From the NCBI RefSeq assembly GCF_014873495.1, contig NZ_JADBGF010000001.1:744001-808000 (forward strand): 64,000 nucleotides of DNA, written 5' to 3'. The position numbers and the translations under genes are program-made. This stretch comes from Streptomyces stelliscabiei (GTDB lineage: Bacteria > Actinomycetota > Actinomycetes > Streptomycetales > Streptomycetaceae). Shown piece by piece: positions 55,281-63,983 of this stretch. The stretch's first letter is position 1; each line of letters opens with the position of its first letter. The notes beneath the pieces were generated by a model, which saw nothing but the letters and a program-made list of their open reading frames with translations, searched no databases and was not told the DNA's origin.

Positions 55281-55787
55281 GTGTCCGAGGAATTCCCCGC
55301 GCCGGTCCAGGAGACCGGACGAACTGCCGCCCCCGTCCCGCTCGACGCCATCGACCGGCAGATCCTGGCCCGGCTCCTGAAGGACGGCCGGGTGTCGGTC
55401 CGGGCCCTGGCCGACCAGGTGCACATCTCACGCGCCAACGCCTACACGCGGATCGGCAGGCTGCTGGCCGACGAGGTCGTCACCGGCTTCACCGCCCAGC
55501 TGAACCCGCAGCGGGCGGGCCTCGGCACCAGCGCGTACGTCACGATGTCGATCGAGCAGAACGCGTGGCGGGACATCTCGCGCGAGCTGCGCGAGATCCC
55601 CTACATCGAGCACGTCGCTCTCGTCACGGGGGACGTCGACGTCCTCGCCCTGGTCCGCACGCCCGACAACGCACTGCTGCGCCGCGTGGTGCTGGAGAAC
55701 ATCCAGGCCATTCCGGGCGTGCGGTCGACCCGCACCTGGCTGGTCTTCGACGAGGTGCGGGGGCGAGGAGCCGACTGGAGCGCCTGA
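55281..55787 (+). CDS. Lrp/AsnC family regulator (BkdR-like)
   Basis: The product is 168 residues from GTG 55281 with GGGAGAGC upstream. The HTH reads LDAIDRQILARLLKDGRVSVRALADQVHISRANAYTRIGRLLADEVVTGF. The RAM ligand domain contains TSAYVTMSIEQNAW and EIPYIEHVALVTGDVDVLALVRTPD. It is divergent from the E1alpha gene, in the position of BkdR, which activates branched-chain dehydrogenase genes in response to amino acids. The 120-base intergenic region holds AT-rich GGAATATGTGTTCAATAC, a likely Lrp site. Confidence 0.9.
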   Translation: MSEEFPAPVQETGRTAAPVPLDAIDRQILARLLKDGRVSVRALADQVHISRANAYTRIGRLLADEVVTGFTAQLNPQRAGLGTSAYVTMSIEQNAWRDISRELREIPYIEHVALVTGDVDVLALVRTPDNALLRRVVLENIQAIPGVRSTRTWLVFDEVRGRGADWSA

Positions 55788-55796
55788 GCGCGCCGT

Positions 55797-57446
55797 TCAC
55801 GCCGCCGCGGCGACGTGCCGGCGGGACCGTACGACCCGGAACCGGCCGGTGACGAAGTGGGCTCCCCCGGCCGGGAGGTCCGATCCGCCCGAGGAGGGGT
55901 CGGCGGGGAGGTCGTCCGCGAGGTTCTGCACCAGGTGCGCTCCGGCGTCCAGCGCAGCCGCCTCGGCGACCGCCAGCACCAGCGGATCGGTCGAGTGGAC
56001 CGCCGCGTACAGCGCGCCGTGGCGGCCCACGGTACGGCGGAACAGTTCAAGGCTGTGCGCGGTCGAGTCGGTGCCGATCAGGAAGGCCACCGGCCCCGGC
56101 CACTCCCGGGAGTAGATCCGTTCGTCCCGCGCGTCCAGGCGCACGAGCAGCGGACTGCGCACATCGGCGTGCGGATGGTCCGGATGACGCAGCGCCTGCG
56201 AGGGGTGCACCACCGTGCCGCACCGCGTGGCCCGCGCGAGTTCCGCCGCGACCGTGTCGTCGGTGATCGCTCCCACCAGCCTTGCCACCCGGGCGGGATG
56301 CCCGAGCAGCCGGTCCACCGCCTCGCCGAGGTCGGCGCCGAGGTCCCGCAGACTCTTGCGTCCCTCGTCCGTCGCGATGCCCGCCGCCGGCGCCAGGAGG
56401 TTCTGCGGGGTGGTGCGGAGCCTGCCGTTGCACCGGCACAGGGAGGCCGCGAGGCCGCGCACGAGAGAGCGGTAGTCGTGGGTGGAGTCGACGATCACCG
56501 TGTTCAGGCCGGTCCGCTGCGCGAACACGACGGCCTGCCGGGCGTTCTGCTCCAGCCAGTCGGCGAACCGCGCCGCCCCGGTGAAGTCGACGATGCGCAC
56601 GGCCGGGTCCGTGGCCAGCCGCCGGTGCAGCCGCTCCTCCGGCGGGGCCACCGCGAGCGTCACGATGTCCGGGGAGTGACCGGCCTCCGCCAGCACCTGC
56701 CGGGCCACGCGCACGGTGATCGCCAGCGGCAGTACGGCCCTCGGGTGCGGAGCCACGATCACGGGATTGCCGGTGACCAGGCTGGCGAAGAGGCCCGGGT
56801 AGCCGTTCCAGAGCGGATAGTCGGCGCAGCCGATGAGCAGCGACACCCCGCGGGGCACCAGGGTGCAGGTGCCCCGCATCTCCAGCGGCCGTCCCCGCCC
56901 CCGGGCGCTCTCCCAGCGCAGGTCGGCCGGAACGCGCTCGGACTCGGCGAAGGCCTGGGCCACCGCCTCCAGCGCGCGGTCCTGGGCACGCGGCCCGGCG
57001 GCCCGGAGCGCCGCCGTCGGCGGCTGGCCGGTGGTGTGGTGCACCGCGAGGGCCAGTTCGTGGCTGCGGGTGTTGAGCCGGCGCAGGATCTCCACGGCCA
57101 GACCCGCGCGTTCGGACGGGCCCGCGGCACGCCATCCGGCCGTCGCCCGGGTGGCCGCGGCCACCAGCGCCGCGGGATCGCAGTGCGGATAGCCGATGCC
57201 CATGGCGATCCCGTACGGGGAGAACTCGGTGGCCACCCGGCCCAGTTCGCCCGGCTGGTCTAGGTCGAAGGGCCGTCCCAGCAGGGAGGCGAAGACCTTC
57301 GCGGCCGTCCGGGTCGAGCGCATGCCCGCGTCCGCGGCGTCCTGCCCGGTCGCCGCCGTGAAGGGCATACGGCACTCACCGGCCGCCATGGCCCGTACGA
57401 CGTCGTGGAGCAGCGCCCGGTGCCGCTCGTAGGCGGTGGCGCCCAC
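55797..57446 (-). CDS. paaN: Phenylacetic acid degradation protein PaaN
   Basis: The product is 549 residues from GTG 57446, with GGAGAGG eight bases upstream; a longer start at 57464 overlaps the aminotransferase. It is an aldehyde-dehydrogenase-fold protein: VPRGVSLLIGCADYPLWNGYPG, NPVIVAPHPRAVLPLAITVRVARQVLAEAG, IVDFTGAARFADWLEQNAR and QRTGLNTVIVDS. The catalytic Cys region reads LCRCNGRLRTTPQN. In actinobacteria PaaN takes the role of the aldehyde dehydrogenase half of PaaZ, oxidising the ring-opened semialdehyde. No PaaZ-like hydratase domain is fused. It is co-transcribed after the aminotransferase. Confidence 0.9.
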   Translation of the reverse strand: MGATAYERHRALLHDVVRAMAAGECRMPFTAATGQDAADAGMRSTRTAAKVFASLLGRPFDLDQPGELGRVATEFSPYGIAMGIGYPHCDPAALVAAATRATAGWRAAGPSERAGLAVEILRRLNTRSHELALAVHHTTGQPPTAALRAAGPRAQDRALEAVAQAFAESERVPADLRWESARGRGRPLEMRGTCTLVPRGVSLLIGCADYPLWNGYPGLFASLVTGNPVIVAPHPRAVLPLAITVRVARQVLAEAGHSPDIVTLAVAPPEERLHRRLATDPAVRIVDFTGAARFADWLEQNARQAVVFAQRTGLNTVIVDSTHDYRSLVRGLAASLCRCNGRLRTTPQNLLAPAAGIATDEGRKSLRDLGADLGEAVDRLLGHPARVARLVGAITDDTVAAELARATRCGTVVHPSQALRHPDHPHADVRSPLLVRLDARDERIYSREWPGPVAFLIGTDSTAHSLELFRRTVGRHGALYAAVHSTDPLVLAVAEAAALDAGAHLVQNLADDLPADPSSGGSDLPAGGAHFVTGRFRVVRSRRHVAAAA

Positions 57447-57451
57447 GGCCG

Positions 57452-58498
57452 TCAGCCTCTCCACGCCGCGGCGAGGGCGAGGAGGGTGTCGTTCTCCTCC
57501 GGCAGGCCGATCGTCACCCGGACCCCCTCGCCCGGGAACGGACGGACCACGACCCGTCCGTCCAGGCAGTGCAGGGCGAAGGCGGCGCTGTCGTCCGCGA
57601 GCGGCAGCCACACGAAGTTGGCCTGGGATGCGGGGACTTCGAAGCCGAGTGCGCGCAGTCTCCCGGTCACCCGCTCACGCTCGGCGCTGGTCAGCGCGGC
57701 ACGGCGGGCGACCTCAGCGCGCTCGCCGAGGGCGACGACGGCGGCTTCCTGCGCGAGAGCGCTGACGCTGAACGGCACCTGGGTCTTGCGCACATGGGCG
57801 GCGATCTCCGGGGGCGCGACACAGTACCCGGCGCGCAGGCCCGCCAGTCCGTACGCCTTGGAGAACGTGCGCAGCACCACGACGTTGGGCCGGTCGCCGA
57901 GCAGGGCCAGACCGTCGGGGACCAGCGCCGGGTCGGCGTACTCCCGGTAGGCCTCGTCGACGACCACCAGTACGTCCCCGGGCACGCGGTCGACGAAGTC
58001 GCGCAGGGCCTTCTCGCCGACCGCGGTGGAGGTGGGGTTGTTGGGGTTGCAGACGAAGACCAGCCGGGTCCGGGCGGTGATCGCCGCCGCCATCGCGTCG
58101 AGGTCCAGCGCGTGGTCGCGCAGCGGCACCCGGACCGCCGTACCGCCCGCCACGGCCGTGAGGATCGGGTACGCCTCGAAGGAGCGCCAGCCGAAGACGA
58201 CCTCGTCGCCCGCCGCGACGACCGCGTGCAGCAGCTGGCCGCAGACCTCGGAGGAGCCCGCGCCCACCGCGATCCGCTCGGGGTCGACTCCGTGGTGGTC
58301 GGCGATGGCCTGCACGAGGCGGGTGGCGCTCAGGTCGGGATAGCGCGACACGCCGCCCGCCAGTTCGGCGAGCCTTCCGGCGACGCCCGGCAGCAGCCCG
58401 TACGGGGTTTCGTTGCTGGCCAGGACGATCGCACCGGGGAGTTTGCGACCCGGGACGTAGGAGGGCAGCTCCGCCAGGGAGGAACGGACACGCACCAT
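57452..58498 (-). CDS. Class II aminotransferase, HisC/phenylalanine aminotransferase type
   Basis: The product is 348 residues from ATG 58498. PLP motifs are VFVCNPNNPTSTAVG, VVVDEAYREYADP and RTFSKAYGLAGLRAGYCV, with the Schiff-base Lys. HisC-like enzymes act on histidinol phosphate, but actinobacterial relatives (Pat) are aromatic amino acid transaminases. No histidine genes are near, while PaaN follows six bases later and a 2-oxoacid dehydrogenase lies beyond. Making phenylpyruvate or a similar aryl pyruvate is therefore the better inference. Confidence 0.88.
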   Translation of the reverse strand: MVRVRSSLAELPSYVPGRKLPGAIVLASNETPYGLLPGVAGRLAELAGGVSRYPDLSATRLVQAIADHHGVDPERIAVGAGSSEVCGQLLHAVVAAGDEVVFGWRSFEAYPILTAVAGGTAVRVPLRDHALDLDAMAAAITARTRLVFVCNPNNPTSTAVGEKALRDFVDRVPGDVLVVVDEAYREYADPALVPDGLALLGDRPNVVVLRTFSKAYGLAGLRAGYCVAPPEIAAHVRKTQVPFSVSALAQEAAVVALGERAEVARRAALTSAERERVTGRLRALGFEVPASQANFVWLPLADDSAAFALHCLDGRVVVRPFPGEGVRVTIGLPEENDTLLALAAAWRG

Positions 58499-58652
58499 GC
58501 TCGACTCGCTTCTGCGGTGGTGAGGCCCGGGGCCGCGCCTCCGGGCACTTGTGACAGGGAAATGGTGGAGATAGCGCGACAAACGCTCAACCCTTTGGGG
58601 AATTCGACGACAGATCGCCGATGATCACCCTGCAGTGCGGCAAGTCGTCTTT

Positions 58653-58666
58653 GTACCGGCTGGTAC
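58653..58666. promoter_or_regulatory. Palindrome GTACC-GGCT-GGTAC upstream of the aminotransferase-paaN operon
   Basis: A perfect 5-4-5 inverted repeat about 155 bases upstream of the aminotransferase start, near the end of the SPW gene. It may be an operator or a weak hairpin. Confidence 0.4.
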
Positions 58667-58675
58667 CGCACCGCC

Positions 58676-59266
58676 TCACGAGACGGACTGCGCGGCGGCG
58701 TCGTGCCCGACGGACCGTGATGGATCGGGCACATGGTCACGCGCTCCACCCCCGCGAGCTCTCCCTGGACTCCCTGTCGCACCCGAGGGGACTGGCCGTG
58801 CCCGGTTCCGGACTCGCTCGCTCCCTGCGCCCGCGGTCGGGCTTCGGGGCGCTCCGACAGCTTGAGGGAGCAGCAAGGACAGGCCTGACAGCACCACCAG
58901 GACGATGCCTACGACGACGTCGGTCACCTGGGTGCCGTCGAACACCTCGGTGTTCTGCCGACCGATGCCCCAGGGCGAGGCGATCACCCAGGCACCGGCT
59001 GCCAGCACTGCCAGATCGGACCACGCGCCGGGGTAACGGAGGAACCGGGCCATCGCGAGGAAGAGGACGATCAGCCCGACACCCAGTTCGTTTCGGTGTG
59101 CGTCCTTGGCCGTCTCGGGATAGCCGGCGATCCACGGCGCCATGAGCAGCACCAGCGCGCAGATGATCAAGAACAGCCCGATGATCTGTTGCCGTTGACC
59201 TCGCAACAGAATCTGCCGGGAGTCCCGCTCGGAGCGGACGGTGCCGGCATTCCGCACGGTCGCCAT
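58676..59266 (-). CDS. SPW repeat membrane protein
   Basis: The product is 196 residues from ATG 59266 (GGAGGTGG upstream). There are four hydrophobic segments between residues 28 and 140, with the conserved tryptophans LLMAPWIAGY and VIASPWGIG that define the SPW family. The C-terminal 55 residues are Arg/Ser/Gly-rich and probably cytoplasmic. The function is unknown; such proteins are small integral membrane proteins common in Streptomyces. Confidence 0.85.
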   Translation of the reverse strand: MATVRNAGTVRSERDSRQILLRGQRQQIIGLFLIICALVLLMAPWIAGYPETAKDAHRNELGVGLIVLFLAMARFLRYPGAWSDLAVLAAGAWVIASPWGIGRQNTEVFDGTQVTDVVVGIVLVVLSGLSLLLPQAVGAPRSPTAGAGSERVRNRARPVPSGATGSPGRARGGGARDHVPDPSRSVGHDAAAQSVS

Positions 59267-59331
59267 ATCGACCACCTCCGCCTGACGGGGTTGTCCGACC
59301 GGGTACCCAGACTCCCGGCGAAGGGTCACGT

Positions 59332-59362
59332 CGCCCACTGGCTGGGCTGCTCCCAGTGGGCG
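59332..59362 (-). terminator. Hairpin terminator after the RidA gene
   Basis: CGCCCACTGG/CCAGTGGGCG is a perfect 10-bp stem with an 11-base loop, just beyond the 13-bp repeats that follow the RidA stop codon. It lies between the RidA and SPW genes, both on the minus strand. Confidence 0.75.
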
Positions 59363-59374
59363 AAGCGCATCTGT

Positions 59375-59413
59375 TCAGTCCAACTGGTCAGTCCAACTGG
59401 TCAGTCCAACTGG
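59375..59413. repeat. Three copies of a 13-bp repeat after the RidA gene
   Basis: TCAGTCCAACTGG occurs three times without a gap (59375, 59388, 59401). A partial fourth copy (TCAGTC) starts at 59414 and contains the stop codon of the RidA gene. Confidence 0.95.
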
Positions 59414-59821
59414 TCAGTCGAGGATCGCGGTGGCTTCGATCTCGACCAGGTGGTCGGGGACGTCCAGGGCCGCGACACCCAACAGCGTCGCCGGCGGGAC
59501 CGGGGTGATGCCCAGCTTGGCGGACGCCCGGGAGACACCCTCCAGGAGCGAGGGCATCTTGTCGGGGGTCCAGTCGACGACGTAGAAGGTCAGTTTCGCC
59601 ACGTCGTCGAAGGAGCCGCCGGCCTCGGCCAGGGCGGTGTCGATGTTGAGGTAGCACTGCTCGACCTGGGCGGCCAGGTCGCCTTCGCCGACCGTGGTCC
59701 CCTCGGCGTCCCAGGCGACCTGGCCGGCGATGAAGACCAGCTTCGATCCAGTCGCGATCGACACCTGCCGGTAGACGTCGATCTTGGGCAATCCACTCGG
59801 GTTCACCAGTTTGATGGCCAT
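59414..59821 (-). CDS. RidA family protein
   Basis: The product is 135 residues from ATG 59821 (GGAGG about 12 bases upstream). It reads MAIKLVNPSGLPKIDVYRQV, then KLVFIAGQVAWDAEGTTVGE, YLNIDTALAEAGGSFDDVAKLTFYVVDW and PPATLLGVAALDVPDHLVEIEATAI. It lies in a different subgroup from the RidA at 36281. It is divergent from an HxlR regulator, which probably controls it. The likely role is hydrolysis of reactive enamines or imines. Confidence 0.9.
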   Translation of the reverse strand: MAIKLVNPSGLPKIDVYRQVSIATGSKLVFIAGQVAWDAEGTTVGEGDLAAQVEQCYLNIDTALAEAGGSFDDVAKLTFYVVDWTPDKMPSLLEGVSRASAKLGITPVPPATLLGVAALDVPDHLVEIEATAILD

Positions 59822-59963
59822 TGTCGCCTGCCTCCTCGTCCGTGACACCTGTGGGCTCATGTCCACCCGACCAGGCGCTTGCGGTCTCTTGTGGTTACTC
59901 AGGAACCGTAGGAGAGTGGCAGCTGACATGGAAGAACGCACTTTTCAGTGACTGGGGAACCTG

Positions 59964-60344
59964 ATGGTGACCAAACAGAGCAAGGGCCCGTCCGAGGAAG
60001 CAGACTTCAGGCGCGCGGACTCATTGGCGCGAGAGATCTTCTCCGACGTCGCCAACAAGTGGGCGTTACTGATCATCGAGACTCTCGGTGAACGCACGCT
60101 GCGCTTCAGCGAACTGCGGAACCAGATCGAGGGCATCAGCCACAAGATGCTCACCCAGAACCTGCGCATGCTGGAGCGCAACGGCCTGGTCGTGAGAGAC
60201 GTGTACCCCACCGTCCCTCCGCGTGTCGAGTACACCCTCACCGAGCCGGGCCAGGGCCTGCGCGCGACCGTCGACGCGATGTGCGACTGGACGCACCGCT
60301 ACTTCGGGCACATCGAGGCGGCCCGCCACCGCTTCGACGCCTGA
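59964..60344 (+). CDS. HxlR family transcriptional regulator
   Basis: The product is 126 residues from ATG 59964. The winged helix covers ANKWALLIIETLGERTLRFSELRNQIEGISHKMLTQNLRMLERNGLVVRDVYPTVPPRVEYTLTEPG, a full HxlR domain. HxlR proteins respond to reactive compounds or redox changes and usually regulate the divergent gene, here the RidA gene. The intergenic gap contains CACT-TTTC-AGTG and GGTT-N7-AACC arms as possible operators. The stop codon TGA is also the first base triplet of a nine-copy heptamer repeat. Confidence 0.92.
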   Translation: MVTKQSKGPSEEADFRRADSLAREIFSDVANKWALLIIETLGERTLRFSELRNQIEGISHKMLTQNLRMLERNGLVVRDVYPTVPPRVEYTLTEPGQGLRATVDAMCDWTHRYFGHIEAARHRFDA

Positions 60345-60404
60345 CGGCTGACGGCTGACGGCTGACGGCTGACGGCTGACGGCTGACGGCTGACGGCTGA
60401 CGGC
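60342..60404. repeat. Nine perfect copies of TGACGGC
   Basis: A 63-base array of the 7-bp unit TGACGGC starts at the HxlR stop codon. Because the unit is 7 bp and contains TGA, stops occur in all three frames. It is the longest perfect microsatellite in the window. Confidence 0.97.
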
Positions 60405-60459
60405 TGATCACGATCTACGGCTGACATCAAGACCCGACTCGCAGTTGATGGGGCAACCT

Positions 60460-60825
60460 CTAGTGCCCTAGGGCGTCGACCACGGCAGTGATGCCGGCGC
60501 ACCCGGCCAGGACGACACAGGCACCGGCGACATGGCGTTTGAGCAGGTCACGTCGTAGTTCCTGGTAGCGGTTCTCGTATTGGTCACGCAGTTCGTCGAG
60601 GTGATGGGCCAGTGTGTGCCGCGTGCGAGTGAGGCGCTGTTCGATGTAGTGACGCGTGATCTCTTCGGCCTGTGCGGTGGTCGCCCAGGGCAGTCGCGAG
60701 CACAGCGCCTCCGCTTCCTCGCGCGCCTGGAGGTGGCAGATCCGGGCCTTGAGGTAGCCCTCGACCTCGCCGACGAGGGCCGTGTTGAGGTCGGCGTGCG
60801 CACGATCGCTCCCGCCCTTGCTCAT
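60460..60825 (-). CDS. Small protein with C-terminal membrane segment, coupled to ctaD
   Basis: The product is 121 residues from ATG 60825, overlapping the ctaD stop as ATGA. Residues 1-95 are charged and helical ([40 protein letters not shown]), likely a coiled coil. The C-terminal 20 residues ([20 protein letters not shown]) are a membrane segment. It has no known family. Coupling to ctaD suggests joint expression with the truncated oxidase subunit. Confidence 0.72.
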   Translation of the reverse strand: MSKGGSDRAHADLNTALVGEVEGYLKARICHLQAREEAEALCSRLPWATTAQAEEITRHYIEQRLTRTRHTLAHHLDELRDQYENRYQELRRDLLKRHVAGACVVLAGCAGITAVVDALGH

Positions 60826-62012
60826 GAGCGGTCGCCCGGGTGTCCTTCGGCCTCGATGACGTCACGCCGTCCGACATTCGCCGCGTGCTCCTGCTTGGCG
60901 ATGTGCGGGTGGTGCAGATCGAAGGCGGGGGATTCGGACCTGACCCTCGGCAGCGTGATGAAGTTGTGGCGCGTAGGCGGACACGAGGTGGCCCATTCCA
61001 GGGACCGGCCGTACCCCCAGGGGTCGTCGACGTCGACCTTCTCGCCGATCTTGGCGGTCTTCCAGACGTTGTAGAGGAACGGCAGGGTGGACAGGCCGAA
61101 CAGGAACGCGCCGATACTGGAGAGCGTGTTGAGAGCGGTGAAACCGTCGGCGGCGAGGTAGTCGGCGTAGCGGCGGGGCATGCCTTCGGCTCCGAGAGAG
61201 AAGAACGGCAGGGCGAGGATGCAGACCTCGGGATGGCCGAAGAACCAGAACAGGTGCTTCCAGGGGATGGCACCGCCGTTCTCGGGGTCGAAGACCTGGG
61301 CGCCGAGCTTGCGGTCCGCCTCCAGTACCAGCAGCGCGGCGGCCAGGACGGGGAAGGCCAGCAGGACCAGCACCGAGGTGAGCGGTACGTTCCGGGTGAA
61401 GATCGGCAGTCGGAACATGGTCATGCCGGGTGCGCGCATGCAAATGATCGTCGAGATGAGGTTGACCGCGCCCAGAATGGTCCCGAACCCGGCGAGCGCC
61501 AGCCCCATGATCCACATGTCGCCGCCGACATACGGTGTGCGCTCGCCCCCGCTGAGCGGGGTATAGGCGGTCCAGCCGAAGTCGGCGGCGCCCTGGGTGG
61601 TGAAGAAACTGCTGAGCACGATCAGCCCACCGAGGAGGAAGAGCCAGTACGACAGCATGTCCAGCCGCGGGAAGGCCACGTCCGGTGCGCCGATCTGCAG
61701 CGACATGATCGCATTGGCGAAGCACGCGAAGGTCGGGGTGGCGAAGAGCAGCAGCATGATCGCACCGTGCATCCTGAACGACTGGTTGTACTGCTCGGCG
61801 GACAGGAACCGCAGGCCCGGCCGGGCCAGCTCAGCCTGGACCGCCATGGCCAGGAGCCCGCCGATCGGGAAGAAGGCGAAGGACGTGATCAGGTACAGAT
61901 GACCGATCTTCTTGTGGTCGGTCGTCGCCGGCCAGGAGACGATCACCTGCCCCTTGCCGCGGCGTTCCACCGCCGGCACGGGAGAGACCGGCTCAGTCAC
62001 ATCGGTCGCCAT
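60822..62012 (-). CDS. ctaD: Cytochrome c oxidase subunit I homologue with large internal deletion
   Basis: The product is 396 residues from ATG 62012 (AAAGGA upstream), whereas CtaD is normally about 570. The first 270 residues align well, including the low-spin haem ligand His82 (SFRMHGAIM) and WFFGHPEV. Then ILALPFFS joins directly to [19 protein letters not shown], skipping about 170 residues that hold the HH pair for copper, the HFH haem ligands and the proton channel. The cross-linked Tyr of HPEVY is Cys264 here. The join is in frame and the C-terminus ([20 protein letters not shown]) is intact. It cannot form a normal binuclear centre, and whether it is a dead paralogue or a new protein is open. 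Confidence 0.85.
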   Translation of the reverse strand: MATDVTEPVSPVPAVERRGKGQVIVSWPATTDHKKIGHLYLITSFAFFPIGGLLAMAVQAELARPGLRFLSAEQYNQSFRMHGAIMLLLFATPTFACFANAIMSLQIGAPDVAFPRLDMLSYWLFLLGGLIVLSSFFTTQGAADFGWTAYTPLSGGERTPYVGGDMWIMGLALAGFGTILGAVNLISTIICMRAPGMTMFRLPIFTRNVPLTSVLVLLAFPVLAAALLVLEADRKLGAQVFDPENGGAIPWKHLFWFFGHPEVCILALPFFSLGAEGMPRRYADYLAADGFTALNTLSSIGAFLFGLSTLPFLYNVWKTAKIGEKVDVDDPWGYGRSLEWATSCPPTRHNFITLPRVRSESPAFDLHHPHIAKQEHAANVGRRDVIEAEGHPGDRS

Positions 62013-62334
62013 CAGCATCCTTTGTCAGTCGCCGCAACACAGCAGTTCCAGGGGGCAGGCCGAGGGCAGGCCGCGTGCGCAGATCGCGCCTCGGGCAGGA
62101 AAGGCGTGTGACCGCCGGTCGCGAAAAACCTAGTCCAGCGTTCTGACCCACTTGCGGGCTCACTGGACACACCAGACCGAATGATGGCTTTTTCTATTCT
62201 TTCGGGTGAACCGCTCCGCCAGGTGCGCCGAGGCCGAAAGACGCGCGGACGGTGAGCCGGCGGGGTCAAGACACGCCACCGCGAAGCGCGTTGAACGGCG
62301 GGACGCCGCGGCACCGTGGCACCGTGGGCTCACC

Positions 62335-62540
62335 GAGGCTCGCGACGCACGCGACGCACGCGGCCGGGAGTTCGGCCTGAACCGGTTCACCGACTTCCTC
62401 ATCCGCCACCACGCCGACGGCCTGCCCGTACCCGAGACCCTGCGCCGCCTCATGCGCGCCGTCCTGGACCACCACGCCGGCCGGCTCGGCGATGACGCCA
62501 CCGTCGTCTGCCTGGAATGGGCACGGGCCCAGCCGGAACA
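62335..62540 (+). pseudogene. PP2C/SpoIIE phosphatase C-terminal remnant
   Basis: Within a longer ORF (62206-62679) only residues about 44-105 match a family: EARDARDARGREFGLNRFTD, FLIRHHADGLPVPETLRRLM and AVLDHHAGRLGDDATVVCLE. This is the last 60 residues of actinomycete SpoIIE-type phosphatases, including the DDA metal motif. The upstream catalytic domain is absent and the downstream sequence is repeat-derived, so the ORF is not a functional gene. Confidence 0.7.
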
Positions 62541-62575
62541 CCACGCTGCACCCCCTCCACGCCCCGGCCACGGAC

Positions 62576-62646
62576 ACCGACGGCGACGGCGACGGCGACG
62601 GCTGCACCGGCACCAGCACCGGCACCAGCAGCGGCACCAGCAGCGG
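62576..62646. repeat. GGCGAC and CACCGG/CACCAG repeats
   Basis: GGCGAC-type hexamers are followed by alternating CACCGG, CACCAG and CAGCGG units that give an HRHQHRHQQR-type translation. The array begins about 40 bases beyond the end of the PP2C remnant. Confidence 0.85.
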
Positions 62647-62706
62647 GCCTTCGCACAAGGCGTAGCGTGGGAGATGTGAGGACGGGGAACGTGACGGCCC
62701 CCGCCC

Positions 62707-63147
62707 TCACCCGCGCGGTGGGGGACTCGGCCGGTGCTCGCCGTCGTCCGTCGTCCGCTCACTTCCACCGGCGGCGTGCGGGTCCGGCGCGATCCCGTGC
62801 GAAGGGGCGGACTGCGCCTTCTTCAGCGCTGCGTCGAGAGCCTCCTGAACGTCGTCGGGCAGGTGGTGGGTGAGCACCCAGTCGACGATGAGACCGGCGA
62901 TCTCGCGCAGTTTGATGTTGGTGTGCTGGGAGACGTCCTTGAGCACGTCGAAACCCTGCTGAGGGCGAAGTGCACCGAGGGCGATGATCACTCCGATCGC
63001 CTGGTCGATCACCGCATGGGACGTGATGGCCGTTTGCAGGTGGTCATTGTCCCGCTGAAGATCGATGATCTTGGCAGCGGAGTCGTCCGGCCCCTGCGGA
63101 TGGCGCACTTCAGCCGACTCGGGACGGCTGTTGTGCGGGACACCCAT
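62707..63147 (-). CDS. ANTAR domain-containing protein
   Basis: The product is 146 residues from ATG 63147 (GGGAG ten bases upstream). A leader of about 35 residues precedes the ANTAR domain: DLQRDNDHLQTAITSHAVIDQAIGVIIALGALRPQQGFDVLKDVSQHTNIKLREIAGLIVDWVL. ANTAR domains bind hairpin pairs in nascent RNA and prevent termination. The Ala/Gly residues typical of the helix contacts are present. There is no fused GAF or receiver domain, so its signal input is unclear. The gap to the next gene (63148-63478) contains no supported gene. Confidence 0.87.
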   Translation of the reverse strand: MGVPHNSRPESAEVRHPQGPDDSAAKIIDLQRDNDHLQTAITSHAVIDQAIGVIIALGALRPQQGFDVLKDVSQHTNIKLREIAGLIVDWVLTHHLPDDVQEALDAALKKAQSAPSHGIAPDPHAAGGSERTTDDGEHRPSPPPRG

Positions 63148-63478
63148 CGTTATCACGCTCCCATTGCGGCGGCTTTTCGGCGCCGCCCGGACGTAACACC
63201 GTCCGAACGCGCCGACGACACCACCACTCTTACCCACAAACCCGCTCTGTCGGCATCCCTCTCGGTGTGCCATGGCCCGCATGTGCGCAACCAGCCACTG
63301 ACCAGGCGTGATTCTTTGCGTCACGGGCCACCGCGCGCAGGTCGTGTCGGTGGCGCGGCGGCGGGGCAGACCGCGCGGTGGCCCACGACGCATCGGCTCT
63401 CATGCCCGCGCGGCCTGCAGGGAAAGGAGTAGCCTCGCTGATACGCGGAGGTCGGTTCCCGGGAGCCCATCAGCGCGA

Positions 63479-63513
63479 GGCTCCCTCTGTTCGACCGATG
63501 AGCCGAGGGAGCC
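63479..63513 (-). terminator. Hairpin near 63.5 kb
   Basis: GGCTCCCTC/GAGGGAGCC is a 9-bp stem with a 17-base loop. On the minus strand it lies about 40 bases after the stop of the hypothetical gene at 63555. Confidence 0.5.
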
Positions 63514-63554
63514 ACCCCGCGGGCCCACGACCGGACGGCGCCCTGACCGGACCT

Positions 63555-63983
63555 TCACCGCCGGACCGGTGCGCCGAGATGCCTTCGCATGAGGTCGGAG
63601 ACCGTGTGGTCGACCCCGCCGATCGTCACGGGCAGGTCCGCGGGCGTGCGTACGGCCAGGTGGTCCACCTCGCCGGCCGCGGCACGCGCCAACTCCCGCT
63701 CCGCATGGCGCAGACGGGTGGCCGAACCCGACCAGGTGCAGGCCGGCAGGTCTCCGGGAAGCAGGTCGCGCACGCCGAGAGGTACGACGATGGCGGCATC
63801 GGTGGAGCCGGGTGCGATGATCACGCCCGTGAGCGTGCCGGGCACCGCAGTGTCACGGCAACGCGTTTGCCGAGCAGGTCGATCGGGTCGAGACGCGGCC
63901 GCAGGGGAACCGGCCGGGTCGAATCTGCGGCCGAAGGGGAACCGGTCCGGTCGAATCTCTTGACCTCCTCCCTCGTCGGACAT
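63555..63983 (-). CDS. Hypothetical protein
   Basis: The product is 142 residues from ATG 63983. Residues 50-142 (LTGVIIAPGSTDAAIVVPLG, then ELARAAAGEVDHLAVRTPADLPVTIGGVDH) look like protein sequence. The first 45 contain a 32-bp tandem duplication that yields RFDPAGSPAA/RFPFGRR-like repeats. There is no ribosome site at the start. It may be a small real gene with a repeat-expanded N-terminus or a broken one. I recognise no family. Confidence 0.4.
   Translation of the reverse strand: MSDEGGGQEIRPDRFPFGRRFDPAGSPAAASRPDRPARQTRCRDTAVPGTLTGVIIAPGSTDAAIVVPLGVRDLLPGDLPACTWSGSATRLRHAERELARAAAGEVDHLAVRTPADLPVTIGGVDHTVSDLMRRHLGAPVRR
63895..63958. repeat. 32-bp tandem duplication
   Basis: Two adjacent 32-bp copies (63895-63926 and 63927-63958), beginning GCGGCCG and ending GTCGAATCT, differ at only three positions. 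They fall in the N-terminal coding part of the hypothetical gene. Confidence 0.9.

Noticed and set aside
60342..60404. CRISPR-like array
   Set aside because: The units are 7 bp with no spacers; this is a microsatellite.
62206..62679. A full-length 157-codon gene
   Set aside because: Only 60 residues match a phosphatase tail; the rest is repeat-derived His/Arg/Gln sequence and uncharged linker with no start signal.
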